This document shows, piece by piece, positions 25,849 through 33,645 of a DNA stretch of 64,000 nucleotides (its first letter is position 1; every line of letters starts with the position of its first letter). This stretch comes from Comamonas sp. B21-038 (GTDB taxonomy: Bacteria > Pseudomonadota > Gammaproteobacteria > Burkholderiales > Burkholderiaceae_C). The notes beneath the pieces are model-generated. The model did not search any database, was not told the origin of the DNA, and saw only the letters and a list, made by a program, of their open reading frames with translations. Both the position numbers and the translations under genes were made by a program. The stretch covers positions 3,348,001 through 3,412,000 of the forward strand of contig NZ_CP092462.1 in NCBI RefSeq assembly GCF_022387135.1, in the 5' to 3' direction.

Positions 25849-27213
25849 ATGCAGCAAGAACCCGATTTCGTACAGAACCTGAGACAAGAATTCGGGGAGG
25901 GATGGCGCTGGGTGGAGCGCGGCATTGTGCTGGCCTATGCCGCCGCTGCGGGTTTGTGCGTCGTGGGTTTCACGATGGTGGCTGAGAAGGCGTTTGACTG
26001 GTTCATGCACATCTACCACTGGCAAGGTGGCTGGGCCGTGCTGCTCTGGACCCCCTGCCTGACGGCAGCGATCGTCTGGGCCACACGGCGCTGGGCCCCG
26101 GGGGCTGCGGGCTCGGGGATTCCTCAGGTCATGGCTGCACAAGAGACGGCGCTCCATGACCAAGAGCGCAGTCGCTTCGTGTCGCTGTGGTTGTCCGCGT
26201 CAAAGATAACGCTGGCAGGCTTCGGGTTTCTGGCCGGGCTGTCCATCGGCCGCGAAGGGCCATCGGTTCAGGTGGCCGCTGGTGTCATGCACCACGCCAA
26301 GCGCTGGTTCGGTCCGCGCTCGGGCATCACCGGCCATGCGCTGCTGGTGGCGGGCGGCGCAGCGGGTATTGCGGCGGCCTTCAACGCGCCACTGGCGGGG
26401 ATCGTGTTTGCAATTGAAGAGCTGTCCCGCAAGCTGGAGGCGCGCGCCAGCGGGTTGATCATTGCGGCGATCGTGCTCGCCGGTCTCATGGGGGTGTCAG
26501 CGTTTGGCAACCTGAATTACTTCGGGCGCATCCAGGTGCCGAGCCTGGATTGGCACGCGCTGCTACCTGGCATCTGTGTGGCCTTGAGTTGCGGCGCGCT
26601 GGGGGGTCTGTTTGCCAAACTGATGGCCGCATCACTGACAGGAGCACCAGAGCGCCTGAACCGCATCCGCGCGCAATACCCTATCCGCTTTGCAGCAGTG
26701 GGGGGTCTGCTGATTGCGGTCATCGGCCTGGTCACCAGCGGCGCCACTTTCGGTGCCGGTTCTGAGGAAGTGAAGCACATGCTCGCTGGCGAAGCGGAAA
26801 TGCCAACGCTCTACGTGACGCTCAAATTCATCGCGACCTGGCTGTCTGCCTGGGTGGGTGTGCCGGGCGGAATTTTTGCGCCGTCCTTGTCCATTGGCGC
26901 GGGTGTCGGTCACAACGTGTCGCTGATGATGGGCAGCGATATCGCACCCGCATTGATCGCGATGGGCATGGCTGCCTTCCTCGCTGCCGTCACGCAAGCG
27001 CCTCTCACCGCCTTCATCATCGTGATGGAAATGGTAGATGGGCACTCGATGGTGCTGAGCCTGATGGCGGCCGCGATGCTGGCCAGTCTGGTCTCGCGGA
27101 TGATCGCCCGACCGCTGTATGAAACCTTGGCGAACTACATGCTGGCACAGGTACGGCCAGCGGAGCCTGCCAGCACGCAAGCGGCAGTGCAGCCACCTGC
27201 GTCTTCGCCGTAG
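25849..27213 (+). CDS. CLC family chloride channel/transporter
   Basis: 454 residues, multi-pass. The ion-pathway motifs are intact: GSGIP (88-92), GREGP (134-138) with the gating Glu136, and GIFAP (about 338-342). The IEE at about 189-191 corresponds to the internal proton glutamate, so Cl-/H+ exchange is likely rather than passive channel flow. Soluble CBS domains are absent. Prokaryotic CLCs help extreme acid resistance or Cl- balance. It stands alone, flanked by weakly coding DNA. Confidence 0.93.
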   Translation: MQQEPDFVQNLRQEFGEGWRWVERGIVLAYAAAAGLCVVGFTMVAEKAFDWFMHIYHWQGGWAVLLWTPCLTAAIVWATRRWAPGAAGSGIPQVMAAQETALHDQERSRFVSLWLSASKITLAGFGFLAGLSIGREGPSVQVAAGVMHHAKRWFGPRSGITGHALLVAGGAAGIAAAFNAPLAGIVFAIEELSRKLEARASGLIIAAIVLAGLMGVSAFGNLNYFGRIQVPSLDWHALLPGICVALSCGALGGLFAKLMAASLTGAPERLNRIRAQYPIRFAAVGGLLIAVIGLVTSGATFGAGSEEVKHMLAGEAEMPTLYVTLKFIATWLSAWVGVPGGIFAPSLSIGAGVGHNVSLMMGSDIAPALIAMGMAAFLAAVTQAPLTAFIIVMEMVDGHSMVLSLMAAAMLASLVSRMIARPLYETLANYMLAQVRPAEPASTQAAVQPPASSP

Positions 27214-28042
27214 ATCTGCCCCAATTCGAGGCTGCGGCTACCCCCATGGCTCTGCACCAGTCCGCAGCATGCCCACCGCTCTCCGTGTACGGCTGCACTG
27301 CGTGACCTGGGGGCCGAGGCCGCCATCCTGCAAAACTACAATTCAAAATAGCTTTATTTTCTTTTTAAAGCCTGCAATCACTGTTTCAGCCCTCGCCGCA
27401 ACCTCGCCCAACGCATCACATCATCGTTTCAGAGGTTCAATAATGGTCCCCACGAAGCCTCAACAGCGCCGCGTGAATACCGGAAGACACCATAAAGATA
27501 TTACCCCGGTCTCCATCCATGGCACTCCAAACATCGATAGCCAGCAATGCATCGATGACACCGCCTTCGGATGGAACCACTGGACAGCCGAGAAAATCAG
27601 CCAGCCGCCATCGCCAAAAAGCTTGCGCACCACACTATTTACCAGCGCGCTGCCAAGCGCTGAAATAATCATCAAAAACTAAGGCCATGCGTTGGTAGTT
27701 GCTACTGACTATCCATCCGCTACTTTGGTTTTTGCGGCAAATGTCAACAATATAAACACCCGCCTCGATTCTGGAAAATCACCCAGCACATTTGCATAAA
27801 AGCAAATATCTTTGCAAAAAACCAAAGTATCGAACATTTAGACACGCTGTATATTTTCTGCATACCTCTCCACCTGCCTGGGTATCACCCGGCTCGCGGC
27901 CGTTATCCAGCCCGTCCACCTGTGCCTGTGTTAGCGAGCTTGTCTCGGGACGGCGGTGATCCGCAGATCCACGGCAATGGGAGACGGTTCAGCACTCCAA
28001 CGGAGGCGGAGCGGTGCCTCAGTACAGCAAATGGAAAATACG
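27214..28042. other. AT-rich 829-base gap, no confident gene
   Basis: Contains two overlapping open frames of doubtful status: plus 27443-27682 (79 codons) and minus 27460-27675 (71 codons). Neither has a good ribosome site or recognisable domain. The base composition from about 27330 to 27880 is much lower in GC than flanking genes, suggesting foreign or regulatory DNA. The last 100 bases carry the promoter of the CTERM gene at 28043. Confidence 0.5.
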
Positions 28043-29152
28043 ATGCGAACACAGATTCTGACCCTTGCCGCCATGCTTGCGATGGCCGTGCCCGGCTTGT
28101 CCAGCGCCGCGGCCATATCCGGCCCGGTGACTTACGCCGGAAGCGGAATCTATTCAGGCACCTCTACATCGCTGGCTTATGATCCCGATGGACCACTTTA
28201 TAGCGATGACGAAGTGCTGCTGATTTGTATTGATCACCGCACGAACCCGCCTTTTACCTACAGCACACCCAAAGCGCAGTTTGAGACGGAAGCAGGGGCG
28301 ACGGCGATCCGGGGCCCTTCGGGTGCTGCAGGGGAAGCGGCCATCTATTGGCTGCTCGACCAGTATTATCTGACTTTCTACAAAACAGGCACCATTGAGC
28401 AGCGGCGCGCACTGCAATATGCCTTGTGGGAAATCGGTAATGATTATGACGGCAGCGCCGCCAGTATCAATACCAGCACAGGTTCCTCGCGCCCCGCGTT
28501 GGAAAACGTCATTGACTATGGTGGCACGGACCAGGCGGCATTCGTCACCGCCTACACCACCTTGTACGACGCGATGAAGGCCAACCTGCCCACACTGCGC
28601 ACGTCCTACCGCTCCACCACCTACACGATGGACCTGTTCCGCAACCTGGATCCTGCCTACCAGCACATGGTGGCCCTCATCGAGCGCGCCCCTCCCAATA
28701 CCGTGCCGGTGGCCGAGCCCGCCATCACCGGCACGCCCCAGGTCGGCTCCACCGTCACTGGCAGCTATACCTATACCGACAACAATGGCGATATCGAAGA
28801 CCCCAGCGGCACCGGCACCAGCTATCAGTTTGTCACCAGTCCCAACCCCAGCATCGCAAGCGCCAGCGAAGGCACCGTCGTCGCCAGTGGCACAACCGGT
28901 GGTGCGGGCCAGACGGTCAGCTACACCTTGCAAGCCACGGATCTGAACCAGTACGTGTTCTTCTGCGTCAAGCCGGCCGCCCAAACCGGCGCCAGTCCTG
29001 GTGCAGAGGTCTGCACCAGCCCGGTGGGACCTGTCACCGCCCGTGTGGTGCAGCAGGCCCCTACGCCGGTGCCAGGTCTGGGGCTGTGGGCGCTGCTCGG
29101 ACTGACACCGCTGATCGCATGGCTCGGAATCGGGCGCCAGCGCCGCGCCTGA
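28043..29152 (+). CDS. Secreted CTERM-tailed protein with thioester-like and Ig-like domains
   Basis: 369 residues. The signal peptide ends near SSAAA (about 24). The N-terminal domain (about 25-210) has a Cys in LLICIDHRT (C62) and Q125 in ALQYALWEIG, the Cys...QxxxW arrangement of thioester domains in surface adhesins. A second domain (about 225-335: AITGTPQVGSTVTGSYTYTD to CTSPVGPV) is Ig-like and recurs in the gene at 32388. The tail VPGLGLWALLGLTPLIAWLG followed by RQRRA has the form of an IPTL/VPxL-CTERM sorting signal: motif, helix, basic end. Likely cell-surface displayed. Start at the ATG preceded by GGAAAA; a further ATG at 28031 is possible. Confidence 0.8.
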   Translation: MRTQILTLAAMLAMAVPGLSSAAAISGPVTYAGSGIYSGTSTSLAYDPDGPLYSDDEVLLICIDHRTNPPFTYSTPKAQFETEAGATAIRGPSGAAGEAAIYWLLDQYYLTFYKTGTIEQRRALQYALWEIGNDYDGSAASINTSTGSSRPALENVIDYGGTDQAAFVTAYTTLYDAMKANLPTLRTSYRSTTYTMDLFRNLDPAYQHMVALIERAPPNTVPVAEPAITGTPQVGSTVTGSYTYTDNNGDIEDPSGTGTSYQFVTSPNPSIASASEGTVVASGTTGGAGQTVSYTLQATDLNQYVFFCVKPAAQTGASPGAEVCTSPVGPVTARVVQQAPTPVPGLGLWALLGLTPLIAWLGIGRQRRA

Positions 29153-29175
29153 CACCCGAGCGCCGTCAACGGGCA

Positions 29176-29199
29176 AGCCACCGCAGGGTGGCTTTTTTT
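29176..29199 (+). terminator. Terminator after the first CTERM gene
   Basis: AGCCACC / GGTGGCT stem with a short loop followed by seven T residues, 23 bases after the stop. Nearly the same hairpin ends the gene at 32388. Confidence 0.9.
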
Positions 29200-29378
29200 A
29201 TGTCTCGGTGCCAGGGCCTCACGGATGCCGATCGCAGGCTGCAGGCCTGCCGGGCATGGACGGAAGCGCAACCACTGCCGCACTGGGTCCGGGCCAGTTC
29301 GGCAAAAGCGCCGCAGCTGCGATGGACAGCAACGGCGCTCAGCGTGGAACAGCGGGTGGGGGGCGCGGGCGCCAGGGC

Positions 29379-29726
29379 TTAGACGGTGGCCTTCGGATAG
29401 ACAAACTGGGGCAGGCCCTGCAGGGTCTCCTTGCTGGCATCGGGGAGCAGCAGTCCGTATTTGCCGAGCTTGAAGCGGGAAAACTCAATCGCAACATCAT
29501 AGGTCCCCAGCCCCATGAAGCCGCCGATGCCAACGATGGCAAAGATCAGGTTGTCTTCTCTGCCAACGATCACATCGTCGACCGTGCCAATTTCCTGGCC
29601 GTTGGCATCGTGCACCGGCTCGCCGATGAACTCTTTTCTGACACTCCAGCCGGTGGCCAGCACTTCGGCGCCACGCGGAGAGATGGCAAAAGGGGTGTGA
29701 ATCGTGACTTTGTCTTGGTTATCCAT
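29379..29726 (-). CDS. PRC-barrel domain protein
   Basis: 115 residues, soluble, no signal peptide. The C-terminal 85 residues (VRKEFIGEPVHDANGQEIGT, then VGIGGFMGLGTYDVAIEFSR) form a PRC-barrel, a small beta fold used in RNA processing and photosynthetic reaction-centre assembly proteins, and common in small stress-linked bacterial proteins. Start at the ATG after GGTGAG. It lies on the opposite strand between two CTERM genes. Function unknown. Confidence 0.85.
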   Translation of the reverse strand: MDNQDKVTIHTPFAISPRGAEVLATGWSVRKEFIGEPVHDANGQEIGTVDDVIVGREDNLIFAIVGIGGFMGLGTYDVAIEFSRFKLGKYGLLLPDASKETLQGLPQFVYPKATV

Positions 29727-29936
29727 ACACTCACCACAAAAAAAATTTGGAGCAAAAGCAAATGTATCAAGATATTTGCCCATTGCAGCGGCTCCGCAAT
29801 GGCAAGCATCCAAAGAGCGCCGCGTCTGACAGACTACCACCAGAGCAGGAGTGCACCGCAAGCGGCAGCGATTGCGCCAGCGCACCTGGAGATTGGGATA
29901 CATTTGTTTGCATTCAAACCCCTTTGGAAAATGACG

Positions 29937-30554
29937 ATGAGCAAACTTCTATGTGCAGGCGCCCTTGCCCTGGCCTTTGCTGGCTTTACCTCAGCCTCCC
30001 ATGCAGCACTGGTGCAATGGACATTGACCGATGTCAGGTTTGAGGATGGCGGCACCGCCAGCGGCTCTTATGTGTTTGACGCGTCCACCGGCAGCTACAG
30101 CCGCATCGGCATTGCCACCACGGCGCCGGATGGCTCTGCGGCAGCCAGCTTCAGCAGTACCTGTGATGGCGCCAACTGTGCCGAAGCGTCGCCCGACCCT
30201 GCGCAGTTCATTATTTTTGCACCGCCGGACACCAGCGATATGACCGGCAAGCAGGTGCTGCTGATCGACCTGCAAAGCCCGATGACCGATGCGGGCGGCA
30301 CCATCCCGATCAACCCGATGGCGCAGCCCGTCCTGGCACTGCGCAGCAAGGCATTCTCCACGGTTTGCCCCGATGCACGTTGCACCATCCCGGGCGACCT
30401 GCGTCTGATCGAATCGGGAGAGGTCGTGGGCCAAGCCTATGTGCCTCCCGCCGCAACGCCGGTGGCGGTACCCGCGATGGCCCCCGGGGGCCTGGCCCTG
30501 CTGTCGTTGCTGCTGGCCCCACTCGCCTGGTTGCCCAAGCGCCGCCAGCGCTGA
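29937..30554 (+). CDS. Short secreted protein with CTERM-like tail
   Basis: 205 residues. Signal peptide ends near SHAAL (about 24). The body begins VQWTLTDVRFEDGGTASGSY and continues with FDASTGSYSRIGIATT, the beta-rich opening common in PEP-CTERM exported proteins. Cys pairs at STCDGANCAE and CPDARC suggest disulfides. The tail is PVAVPAMAPGGLALLSLLLA followed by PLAWLPKRRQR: motif, hydrophobic helix, basic end. An alternative in-frame ATG lies at 29931; GGAAAA is the likely Shine-Dalgarno. The tail is less canonical than in its two neighbours. Confidence 0.75.
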   Translation: MSKLLCAGALALAFAGFTSASHAALVQWTLTDVRFEDGGTASGSYVFDASTGSYSRIGIATTAPDGSAAASFSSTCDGANCAEASPDPAQFIIFAPPDTSDMTGKQVLLIDLQSPMTDAGGTIPINPMAQPVLALRSKAFSTVCPDARCTIPGDLRLIESGEVVGQAYVPPAATPVAVPAMAPGGLALLSLLLAPLAWLPKRRQR

Positions 30555-30683
30555 AAGGCAGCGCCGGCTCGCCGGCCACAGGCGCGCCGGCAACTTCTGT
30601 GGCCCACCGCCGCGCGCAGCGGGGTGGGGCTTTGCAAGCGAGCACAGGCGCCGCGGTGCGCACTGCGCCGGGCGCTCCAGCCC

Positions 30684-31220
30684 TCACCCTGCGTTGCGGC
30701 TCGATTCGAACAGGAACCAGGTGCGGCGCTCGGTTTCGTCGATCCAGTTTTCCAGAAGGCTCGACGACGCAATGTCTCGGTGCTCGTCGGTGACGTTGTG
30801 GGCCTCGCGCAGCCGGGCGGCCATCTGCTGGTTGTCCTCGCGCAGTTCCGCCAGCATGTCCAGCGGTTCGACATAGTCGGCGTCGTTGTCGCTGATGCGC
30901 TGCAGGCGGGCGATATGGCCAATGGAACGCAAGGTCGTGCCACCGACCTTGCGGATACGCTCTGCAATGGCGTCCGTCATCGCATAGAGCTGGTCAGCCT
31001 GTTCGTCGAGCAGCAGGTGGTAATCACGGAAGTGCGGTCCGCTCATATGCCAGTGGAAATTCTTAGTCTTGAGGTAGAGCGCAAAGACATCCGCCAGCAC
31101 GCCGTTGAGGGCCGCGCTGATGTCCTTGGTAGCCGCCGAATCGAGGTCACTGGGGGTGACCAGCGGCGCCTTGCGGCGCGCCTTGATATCCGTTTTGGTG
31201 CTGCGGTCAGATTTGGCCAT
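30684..31220 (-). CDS. dps: Dps, DNA-binding ferritin-like stress protein
   Basis: 178 residues. The ferritin-like fold carries the Dps ferroxidase set in NFHWHMSGPHFRDYHLLLDE: H56, H68, D72 and D76 (approximate alignment). The Lys/Arg-rich N-terminal tail (KSDRSTKTDIKARRKAP) would bind DNA. Dps makes a dodecamer that stores iron, consumes peroxide and compacts DNA in starvation. AAAGG precedes the ATG. Monocistronic, with a 257-base upstream gap containing no other gene. Confidence 0.95.
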   Translation of the reverse strand: MAKSDRSTKTDIKARRKAPLVTPSDLDSAATKDISAALNGVLADVFALYLKTKNFHWHMSGPHFRDYHLLLDEQADQLYAMTDAIAERIRKVGGTTLRSIGHIARLQRISDNDADYVEPLDMLAELREDNQQMAARLREAHNVTDEHRDIASSSLLENWIDETERRTWFLFESSRNAG

Positions 31221-31477
31221 GGAATACCTTTCAAACAAAGCGTCGAAGACAAACGAAGCGAAAGCGGCTGAACCTGCAAGTATCGGGCGCCAGCATGGCA
31301 GCCAGATGGCAGCGGTCCATCCGCTCTAACAGACTCTGCTATTCAGAGGCTGTCTAGCTTCATACCAAAGCAGAAATATTGCAAACAAATCCCTGTCAGC
31401 CAGTGTTGATGATGTGCGGGAAAGCACCGGATGTTGACGCACCTCAATGATCGCCGGAAGCAACCGCCCACGGACAT

Positions 31478-31687
31478 TCAGGACCCGTCGCGGCGGTAGG
31501 GGTTGGCAAAGATCGCCTCCACCGGCAAGCCAAACACCACACTGATGCGGTAGGCCAGATCGAGTGAAGGATCGTGCTTGCCCGTCTCGAGCGCATTGAC
31601 CGCCTGGCGCGATACGCCCAGGCGCAGGGCCAGATCGGCCTGCGTCCACTGGGCCTTGGCACGCAGGGCGCGCAGATGGTTATCCAT
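31478..31687 (-). CDS. Small XRE-type helix-turn-helix regulator
   Basis: 69 residues, essentially a single Cro/C1-type HTH: LRALRAKAQWTQADLALRLG VSRQAVNALETGKHDPSL (recognition helix VSRQAVNALE), ending in VFGLPVEAIF. Its ATG overlaps the stop of the upstream membrane-protein gene, so the pair is translationally coupled. Such regulator/small membrane protein pairs are usually autoregulated. A 13-bp inverted repeat upstream of the pair is the obvious operator candidate. Confidence 0.9.
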   Translation of the reverse strand: MDNHLRALRAKAQWTQADLALRLGVSRQAVNALETGKHDPSLDLAYRISVVFGLPVEAIFANPYRRDGS

Positions 31688-32097
31688 CAGCCCCGCACCC
31701 GCATCACTGCGCTCACCAGCGCCCACACCAGCCAGAACAGCGGCACCACCAGCCAGGCGGGCAAATGCGGTGCGGCGGCATAGCTCTCGCCAAAGCCCCA
31801 GACCGTGCATAGCATCAGCAACAGCCCACAGGCCATCACCACACTGCGGATGGCCTGCGCACGCTGGTATTCGTCGGCCGCCTGGATCCACAGCAGCGAT
31901 GCGCGCAACTGCGCTGCAATCGGCACCGCGACGGCCAGTGCCAGCAACCAGGCGCTGGGCGTGCCGAGGATGGCGTCGAACCAACCCAGGATGACCCCCA
32001 GATGAAGGGCGCAATAAATGCCCATCCATACCGCTGTGCGGATCAGGAAGCGGCGCAGCGAAGCGGACGGCGGATGCGAAGAGAGCGCGTGGTGCAC
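31687..32097 (-). CDS. Four-helix membrane protein paired with HTH regulator
   Basis: 136 residues from the GTG at 32097, chosen because GGAAAC lies about 6 bases upstream and no ATG is available before 32026. There are four hydrophobic segments (about 23-42, 47-63, 84-100, 108-130). The layout resembles small integral proteins encoded beside XRE-type regulators, though the family is not identified. Translationally coupled with the HTH gene. Confidence 0.75.
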   Translation of the reverse strand: MHHALSSHPPSASLRRFLIRTAVWMGIYCALHLGVILGWFDAILGTPSAWLLALAVAVPIAAQLRASLLWIQAADEYQRAQAIRSVVMACGLLLMLCTVWGFGESYAAAPHLPAWLVVPLFWLVWALVSAVMRVRG

Positions 32098-32118
32098 GGT
32101 GAAGTTTCCAAAAATGTA

Positions 32119-32153
32119 AAGTAAACCTGACTTTATCAATGTCAGGTTTACTT
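32119..32153. promoter_or_regulatory. 13-bp inverted repeat, probable operator of the HTH/membrane-protein pair
   Basis: AAGTAAACCTGAC and GTCAGGTTTACTT are perfect inverted copies separated by 9 bases, ending 21 bases upstream of the GTG at 32097. A symmetric site this long at the head of an XRE-type regulator operon fits an autorepressor site; as RNA it would also form a stable hairpin in the leader. Confidence 0.7.
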
Positions 32154-32387
32154 GTCAATCGCGGCAGGATTCCTGCTTCCGGAATGCCGGCAGCAAGCAT
32201 CTTTCCAGCCTGGCCCTCATCGATATCTCTGCCCGTAAAACGATCTCGCCTGCGACGAAGGCGCATGGAAATGTCACAGCTTTGTGGACAATTTTCAACG
32301 GCTATAAGTGTTTCGCTGTACTCAACAGATTTTTTCTATTGAATTTGAAATAATGAAAATTCAATTGATTTATTGAATACATCGACC

Positions 32388-33578
32388 ATGTCCCATCGAC
32401 AAAAACACCCGGTACGCCACTGGGCGGCCAGCGCCCTTCTTGCCGCCAGCTGGGGCGTATGGAGCCTGGCCCAGGCCCAAACCCCCGTCACGATCGATTG
32501 CAGCCCCAACTCGCTGGCCCAACTCAATACCGGCCAGCCCAGTACCAGCAACGCACAGGTCGACAGCCGTTGGCGCTTTCAGTACCTGTCTGCCTATGCG
32601 GGCAGCGATCCGGCCAACTGGCGCAGCTTTGGGGATGCCACGATCGTCACCAGCCGCGTGTCGAGCTGGACCAGCACACCAGCGGCCAGCAGCACGGCGC
32701 AATGGATCGCTGCCAATGCCTGGGGCGGCCAGCCCTATGTCGACGGCGCGAACTTCGGCAATATCGATGCCCTGTTCCAGGTGCAATTCAACATTGACCC
32801 GGCAGTCTCGCTGGGCAGCTTTGCGCCTTCAATGACCTACAGCGCCGACAACTCGGTGGTCGATATCTTCATCAACGGCAAATCGCAGCTGGCACGGGGC
32901 CTGGGCACCTGGGGCCTGCCGCAGGCAGGCAGCACCAACCAGTTCAACTACAACGGTTTTGGCACCAACCGCTGGCTCACCATCGCCAGCATGGCCTCGC
33001 CCGACTGGCAGGCCGGTGCAAACACCATGACCGTCTATGTCAAAAGCGGAAATCCGTACATGGGTTTCGCAGCGGCTATCTCAGGCAGCAATGCCTGCCT
33101 GCCCAATGATGCACCGGCCGCCATCCCTGCCGTCAGCGGCCAGCCTGACGTCGGCCAGACCCTGACGGGGACCTATGGCTACGCCGATACCGAATCCGAC
33201 CCCGAAGACAGCAGCGCCACCGGTACCCGCTACCAATGGGTGCGCAGTGACAATGCCAGCCTGACCCAGGCTGCCCAGGGCACCGTGCTGCAGTCGGGCA
33301 ACACACTGGGCGCCGCAGGCACGGTGACCTACACCCCCCAAACTGCCGATGACAAAGCCTATCTGTACTACTGTGTCACTCCCGTGGCCGTCCGGGGCAC
33401 CCTGGTGGGTCCCGAGGTGTGCAGCGCGGCCTTCGGCCCGGTCAAGACGACCACCACACCGCCACAACCTGCGACGCCCCAAGCGGTTCCCGCGCTCGGC
33501 GTCTGGGCGTTGCTGGGCCTGTCGGGCCTGGTGGCAGGTTGGGGCCTGGCGCGTTCACGCAAACGGGTCCGGGCCTGA
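32388..33578 (+). CDS. Secreted CTERM-tailed protein with Ig-like domain
   Basis: 396 residues. Signal peptide ends at AQAQT (about 32). The N-terminal domain (about 35-235) is an uncharacterised, Trp-rich beta module (SRWRFQYLSAY, FNIDPAVSLGSFAP, NTMTVYVKSGNPYMGFAA). The next region, about 243-350 (AVSGQPDVGQTLTGTYGYAD to CSAAFGPV), is the same Ig-like domain as in the gene at 28043. The tail VPALGVWALLGLSGLVAGWG followed by SRKRVRA is a clear IPTL/VPxL-CTERM-type sorting signal. Ends in a strong terminator. Confidence 0.82.
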   Translation: MSHRQKHPVRHWAASALLAASWGVWSLAQAQTPVTIDCSPNSLAQLNTGQPSTSNAQVDSRWRFQYLSAYAGSDPANWRSFGDATIVTSRVSSWTSTPAASSTAQWIAANAWGGQPYVDGANFGNIDALFQVQFNIDPAVSLGSFAPSMTYSADNSVVDIFINGKSQLARGLGTWGLPQAGSTNQFNYNGFGTNRWLTIASMASPDWQAGANTMTVYVKSGNPYMGFAAAISGSNACLPNDAPAAIPAVSGQPDVGQTLTGTYGYADTESDPEDSSATGTRYQWVRSDNASLTQAAQGTVLQSGNTLGAAGTVTYTPQTADDKAYLYYCVTPVAVRGTLVGPEVCSAAFGPVKTTTTPPQPATPQAVPALGVWALLGLSGLVAGWGLARSRKRVRA

Positions 33579-33599
33579 TGGCTTCCTGGTCTGGTACAA

Positions 33600-33622
33600 G
33601 CCACCTGCAGGTGGCTTTTTTT
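33600..33622 (+). terminator. Terminator after the second Ig-like CTERM gene
   Basis: GCCACC-TGCA-GGTGGC followed by seven T residues, 21 bases after the stop codon. Confidence 0.92.
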
Positions 33623-33645
33623 GGGGTCTGCTGCGGATCGGCGCT

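Noticed and set aside
27443-27682. 79-codon plus-strand ORF and overlapping minus-strand 27460-27675 ORF
   Set aside because: No Shine-Dalgarno, no domain and each overlaps the other; I leave them as part of an AT-rich gap.
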